A stretch of 35,462 nucleotides of DNA. Source: Stenotrophomonas maltophilia. GTDB lineage: Bacteria; Pseudomonadota; Gammaproteobacteria; Xanthomonadales; Xanthomonadaceae. Positions 32,501 to 35,462 of this stretch are shown in pieces (position 1 is the first letter of the stretch; every line of letters begins with the position of its first letter). The notes beneath the pieces are model-generated. The model worked only from the letters and a program-made list of their open reading frames with translations, did not search any database and was not told the origin of the DNA. Made by a program: the position numbers and the translations under genes. The DNA is taken from positions 18,247-53,708 of the forward strand of contig DEZI01000007.1 of assembly GCA_002364755.1 (NCBI GenBank), given 5' to 3'.

Positions 32501-33379
32501 TCAGTGATCGCGTTCCACTGCCAGCGTCGCCAGCGCACGCAGTGCGTCGGCTTCTTCGCCATGGCTGGCCAGCACCGACTGCATGCGCGCCGCCAGTTCA
32601 CGCAGATGCGCCTTGGCACCATCCATGCCCAGCAGGGCCGGGAAGGTGCTCTTGTCCTGCGCCTGGTCCTTGCCGGCGGTCTTGCCCAGCTGCTCGGAAC
32701 TGGCTTCGACATCGAGGATGTCATCGCGCACCTGGAAGGCCAGGCCGAGCGCGTCGGCAAAGTCATCCAGCTGGGCCAGCCGTGCCTCGGGGGCGTGGCC
32801 GCACAGCGCGCCCATGCGCACCGCGGCGCGGATCAGCGCACCGGTCTTCAGCGCGTGCATGCGGGTGAGTGCGGCCAGCGACTGCTGCTGGCCGGTGGCA
32901 TCGATATCCAGCGCCTGGCCACCGCACATGCCGGACGCACCGGAGGCGTGGGCCAGGGTCTGCAGGCAGGCCACGCGCAGGGTGGCCGGCAGCGGCGCAT
33001 CGGCCAGCAGTCCGAACGCACGGGTCTGCAGGGCATCGCCGGCGAGGATCGCGGTGGCCTCGTCGAAGGCGATGTGGGTAGTGGGCTTGCCTCGGCGCAG
33101 GGCGTCGTCGTCCATCGCCGGCAGGTCGTCATGCACCAGCGAATAGGCGTGGATCATCTCCACCGCCATGGCGGCGGCATCGAGCTGGTCCAGCGGTGCG
33201 CCGAACAGCTGGCCGCTGGCATACACCAGCAGCGGGCGCATGCGCTTGCCACCGCCCAGCACCGAATAGCGCATCGCCTGGTGCAGGCGTTGCGGCGCAT
33301 CGGCCGGCGAGGGCAGGGTGGCGTCGAGCTGGCTTTCGATACGGTCGCGCCAGCGGGCGAACTGCCCTTCAGCCGTCAT
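32501..33379 (-). CDS. ispA: Farnesyl diphosphate synthase
   Basis: This 292-residue trans-prenyltransferase makes farnesyl diphosphate from IPP and DMAPP/GPP, the precursor for ubiquinone, undecaprenyl carrier and related lipids. GGGKRMRP, the first Asp-rich motif DDLPAMD (D84-D90) in SLVHDDLPAMDDDALRRG, and the second motif DDILD in FQVRDDILDVE are intact. ATG 33379 is used. It overlaps the end of xseB by 11 bp, so the two are cotranscribed. In E. coli xseB-ispA is followed by dxs; here no dxs follows, and the DUF4870 gene comes next on the opposite strand. Confidence 0.97.
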   Translation of the reverse strand: MTAEGQFARWRDRIESQLDATLPSPADAPQRLHQAMRYSVLGGGKRMRPLLVYASGQLFGAPLDQLDAAAMAVEMIHAYSLVHDDLPAMDDDALRRGKPTTHIAFDEATAILAGDALQTRAFGLLADAPLPATLRVACLQTLAHASGASGMCGGQALDIDATGQQQSLAALTRMHALKTGALIRAAVRMGALCGHAPEARLAQLDDFADALGLAFQVRDDILDVEASSEQLGKTAGKDQAQDKSTFPALLGMDGAKAHLRELAARMQSVLASHGEEADALRALATLAVERDH

Positions 33380-33629
33380 GGCTGGGCGGGTCGAAGGGTT
33401 CTGCGGCTTCGGGCTGGGCCGGATCGCTGAGCAGGCGCACGCGCAGTTCGGCCTGTTCCAGCGCCTGCTGGCACTGGCGGTACAGACCGACGCCACGTTC
33501 GTAAGCACTGAGCGAAGCTTCCAGGCTCAGCTCGCCGGTTTCCATCTGCTCCACCAGCTGTTCCAGCGCTTCGAGCGACTGCTCGAACTGGGCAACGGGG
33601 GAGGCGTTTTCGGGGGACTTCTTGGCCAT
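33369..33629 (-). CDS. xseB: Exodeoxyribonuclease VII small subunit
   Basis: This 86-residue protein is the small subunit that joins XseA to form ExoVII, a nuclease for single-stranded DNA ends. FEQSLEALEQLVEQMETGELSLEASLSAYERGVGLYRQCQQAL is the complete helical family signature. The C-terminal tail after LLSDPAQ is short and varied. It sits 36 bp after tilS and its end overlaps ispA. No xseA is nearby. Confidence 0.95.
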   Translation of the reverse strand: MAKKSPENASPVAQFEQSLEALEQLVEQMETGELSLEASLSAYERGVGLYRQCQQALEQAELRVRLLSDPAQPEAAEPFDPPSHDG

Positions 33630-33665
33630 GCGACAAGTGTGGACGGCTGCCGCGCGGGGGTCAAT

Positions 33666-34952
33666 TCACCAGCCGCCTGGTCGCCACTGCAACTGCGCAT
33701 CGTGATCCTGCAGCCACGCCTGCAACGACGCGGAAACGACCACGTCGGCCGCGGCCAGCAGTTGCCCGCCGTCGAACAGCAGCGGCAGCTGCGCGCGCCG
33801 CCAGGGCGCCAGGTGCTCGCGCTGCAGGCAGTCCTTCAACGCGTGTGAATGGGTACGGCCGGGCAACAGGATGCGTTCGCCTCCCTGCCGCGCACGCACC
33901 TGCAGGGGCCGGTCGAAGGCTGCGCCGCCGAGCAGGCGCAGTTGCCCGCCATCGGGCAATGCCAGCGGCCCACGGCCATCCCATGCGACCTGCCAGTCCG
34001 TGGGCAGGGCGGGCAGGTGTGCCGGCAGCAGGTAGGCGTGGCCACGCCATTGCTGGATGGCGTGATCCTGCCAGCGCACCTGCGCCTGGCGATCGCTGGA
34101 GGCTTCCAGCAGCTCCTGCTGCAGTTGCCGCAGCACCGTGGCCGGCAGCGGTGCTGCGCCATGCGCGCGCACCCACGCACGCAGCACGCGTGCACCGCGC
34201 GCGGGCGACACCTGGCGCAGCAGTTCCAGCGACAGCACGCGGGGCGCCACTTCGAGATGGGCGATCAGTTCGGCATCTTCCTCGTCCAGCAACGCGCGGG
34301 TCTGCGCGCAATGGTCGGCGCTGCCGGCCAGTGTTGCGGCCGCGTGCGGCCAGCGCTGGCGCAGCAGTGGCATCACGTGCAGGCGCAGGAAATTGCGGTC
34401 GGCGTCGTCGCGCGCGTTGCTGGGGTCTTCGATCCAGTGCAGGGCATGCACCAGCGCATAGTCGCGCAGCGCGTCGCGTGCGGTGTGCAGCAGCGGGCGC
34501 CACAGGCGGTGGTCGTGCAGGGTGCTGTCGACGGCCATCGACGCCAGTCCATCGATGCCGGAACTGCGCAGTGCACGCAGTAAAAACGTTTCGGCCTGGT
34601 CATCCTGGTGCTGGGCCAGTGCCAGCGTTTCGCCGTCATGCAGTTCAGCGGCGAAGGCCGCGCGCCGCGCCTGGCGTGCCGCTGCTTCCACGCCGAGGCC
34701 AGCAGCGGTGTCGACCTGCACGCGATGCACGGCGAGTTCGATGCCCAGGGCGTCGCATTGCTGCTGGCAGTGCTGCACCCAGACATCGGCGCTGGCCTGC
34801 AGGCCGTGGTGCACGTGCACGGCGCGCAGCGGTGTACCGCTGGCGTGGGTGCAGCGTTGCAGCCAGTGCAGCAGCACGGTCGAGTCCAGGCCGCCGCTGT
34901 AGGCGACGAGCAGCGGGGTTTCCAGCGCGACCAGAGTGGGAAAGGTACTCAC
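33666..34952 (-). CDS. tilS: tRNA(Ile)-lysidine synthetase
   Basis: This 428-residue enzyme changes C34 of the CAU tRNA-Ile to lysidine, so that it reads AUA. The PP-loop ATP site SGGLDS is at residues 19-24, with VHVHHGLQASADVW, ARQARRAAFA, HQDDQAETFLLR and WIEDPSNARDDADRNFLR following. The C-terminal domain (LQVRARQGGERILLPGRTHSHALKDCLQ, then PLLFDGGQLLAAADVVVS) is complete. GTG at 34952 places the start 18 residues before SGGLDS, as in other TilS. A longer frame reaches 35117, but it runs through inverted repeats. A TATACT box ends 7 nt before the GTG. It heads tilS-xseB-ispA. Confidence 0.93.
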   Translation of the reverse strand: MSTFPTLVALETPLLVAYSGGLDSTVLLHWLQRCTHASGTPLRAVHVHHGLQASADVWVQHCQQQCDALGIELAVHRVQVDTAAGLGVEAAARQARRAAFAAELHDGETLALAQHQDDQAETFLLRALRSSGIDGLASMAVDSTLHDHRLWRPLLHTARDALRDYALVHALHWIEDPSNARDDADRNFLRLHVMPLLRQRWPHAAATLAGSADHCAQTRALLDEEDAELIAHLEVAPRVLSLELLRQVSPARGARVLRAWVRAHGAAPLPATVLRQLQQELLEASSDRQAQVRWQDHAIQQWRGHAYLLPAHLPALPTDWQVAWDGRGPLALPDGGQLRLLGGAAFDRPLQVRARQGGERILLPGRTHSHALKDCLQREHLAPWRRAQLPLLFDGGQLLAAADVVVSASLQAWLQDHDAQLQWRPGGW

Positions 34953-34959
34953 GGCGGGA

Positions 34960-34965
34960 AGTATA
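34960..34965 (-). promoter_or_regulatory. Candidate -10 box for a leaderless tilS transcript
   Basis: TATACT on the minus strand is followed by TCCCGCC and then GTG at 34952. No ribosome binding site is present between them. Confidence 0.45.
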
Positions 34966-35044
34966 AAGGGCGTGTCTGGCAGGGCTGCACCCTGCACCTG
35001 CCGAAGCCGAAGCCGAAGCAACAGCGGGCTATCGGTGGGATGGC

Positions 35045-35140
35045 GGGGTGGGTCCGGTTGAGGGGGACGCCGTAAACCCGTCCATGGGGGCTTGGTCGCG
35101 GCATCCATGCCGCTCACACCCCCTCAACCGGACCCACCCC
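35045..35140. repeat. 22-bp perfect inverted repeat enclosing a hairpin element (copy A)
   Basis: Arms at 35045-35066 and 35119-35140 match perfectly over 22 bp, around a 52-bp core. Inside, 35062-35123 read on the minus strand forms an element (copy A) with a GCGGCAT/ATGCCGC hairpin at 35098-35113. Copy B lies at 35400-35459 on the plus strand. The 34953-35462 stretch holds no gene I can support; the tilS promoter and these repeats are its content. Confidence 0.8.
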
Positions 35141-35190
35141 ACCTTCGACAGTTGGCCGCGATCTGTCGGAACGGCGTTCTGCTCTGGAGG

Positions 35191-35211
35191 GTGCCGACCG
35201 TTGGTCGGCAC
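35191..35211. repeat. GTGCCGACC-type hairpin, copy 2
   Basis: It is identical in sequence to the hairpin at 41-61: GTGCCGACC, GTT, GGTCGGCAC. GGAGG precedes it. Confidence 0.75.
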
Positions 35212-35238
35212 GGGGTCGGATATCGATGTCTGACAAAT

Positions 35239-35259
35239 GTGTCGACCAACGGTCGACAC
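35239..35259. repeat. GTGTCGACC-type hairpin, copy 3
   Basis: GTGTCGACC, AAC and GGTCGACAC. Compared with the other copies one C has become T and its partner G has become A, so pairing is kept. On the minus strand it is preceded by GTAG. It sits in a 41-bp direct repeat with copy 4 (35233-35273 and 35322-35362; 37 of 41 identical by hand). Confidence 0.75.
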
Positions 35260-35327
35260 CTACCAACAGCCGCGTCTCCCGGTAGAGACACGCCATGCGT
35301 GGATGATTTGTTCGATATCCCACAGAT

Positions 35328-35348
35328 GTGCCGACCAACGGTCGGCAC
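35328..35348. repeat. GTGCCGACC-type hairpin, copy 4
   Basis: GTGCCGACC, AAC and GGTCGGCAC, 89 bp from copy 3 and in the same orientation. Confidence 0.75.
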
Positions 35349-35399
35349 CCACCAACAGCCGCCGGCCAACTGTCGAAGGCGGGGCACTGTGGGGTTGCG

Positions 35400-35459
35400 G
35401 GGGGTGAGCCGCATGGATGCGGCGACCAAGGCTACATGGACGTACTCGCGCCGTCCCCC
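35400..35459 (+). repeat. Hairpin element, copy B (inverted relative to copy A)
   Basis: GGGGG and CCCCC bound a 60-bp unit with a GCCGCAT-GG-ATGCGGC hairpin at 35408-35423. By hand, 44 of 55 aligned positions match copy A after one 2-nt gap. Two of the differences are a G/C swap in both arms of the hairpin, so pairing is kept. The unit reaches the window edge. Confidence 0.75.
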
Positions 35460-35462
35460 CAA

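Larger units (their letters stand above)
35142..35379. repeat. 17-bp inverted repeat framing three hairpins
   Basis: Arms at 35142-35158 and 35363-35379 match perfectly (CCTTCGACAGTTGGCCG and its complement). Between them lie three short palindromes. Together with copies A and B outside, the structure is roughly symmetric about the middle of the island. Confidence 0.75.

Noticed and set aside
35000..35017. Three tandem GCCGAA units
   Set aside because: Three copies of a hexamer in a GC-rich spacer can arise by slippage; no role is suggested.
35029..35259. Small open frames at the right end
   Set aside because: They run through the arms of inverted repeats, lack ribosome binding sites and have composition typical of palindromes.
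35191..35348. CRISPR-like array
   Set aside because: Only three short palindromes with unequal spacing and no cas genes; they are dispersed repeats.

Overview
The window is a GC-rich (roughly two-thirds G+C) stretch of bacterial chromosome, almost certainly from a Xanthomonadaceae gammaproteobacterium and most likely Stenotrophomonas, of the S. maltophilia type. This rests on the protein sequences, on the use of GTG and TTG starts, and on many small hairpins that begin with GTAG and look like the SMAG repeats known from S. maltophilia. It carries 29 protein genes and one tRNA gene. I see no prophage, insertion sequence, integrase or CRISPR array; it reads as core genome.

Layout. (1) 70-3980, minus strand: DUF502 membrane protein, queuosine-precursor transporter yhhQ, a secreted DUF885 protein and the YaeR-type glyoxalase-fold protein gloA2. 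The first and last pairs overlap by 4 bp. (2) 4055-5332 is a membrane-anchored, cysteine-rich protein of unknown function, followed by a DUF4442 thioesterase-fold gene. (3) 5905-9227 is a coupled pair: a periplasmic LysM-FecR protein and a CHASE2 diguanylate cyclase. (4) cnoX (chaperedoxin) diverges from a DUF998 membrane protein gene. (5) 11064-17165 is the conserved leuS-lptE-holA-nadD-rsfS-rlmH block (translation, LPS export, replication, NAD, ribosome), followed by tRNA-Asn(GUU). (6) 17491-22218, minus strand: a TonB-dependent receptor, a TonB-type energy transducer and a secreted SIMPL protein, separated by terminators and GTAG hairpins. (7) 22349-31926 is maf-rng-yhdP-tldD, then darP in reverse, then pmbA. 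It resembles the E. coli yhdE-rng-yhdP-tldD cluster joined to the E. coli darP/pmbA pair. (8) DUF4870 gene, then tilS-xseB-ispA on the minus strand. (9) 34953-35462 has no gene and is packed with nested inverted repeats.

How the genes work together. TldD and PmbA form one protease. RsfS, RlmH, DarP and TilS act on ribosomes or tRNA. LptE and YhdP serve the outer membrane. The receptor and TonB protein are a plausible import pair. The LysM-FecR protein and the diguanylate cyclase look like a cell-envelope-to-c-di-GMP signalling unit.

Nothing here is clearly a new multi-gene system. The best candidates for something undescribed are the LysM-FecR/CHASE2-GGDEF pair, the eight-cysteine protein at 4055-5332, and the hairpin-rich island at the right end, where two copies of one element differ by paired substitutions that preserve a hairpin. 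Four genes also show a -10 box 6-7 nt before the start codon and no clear ribosome binding site, which suggests leaderless mRNAs.
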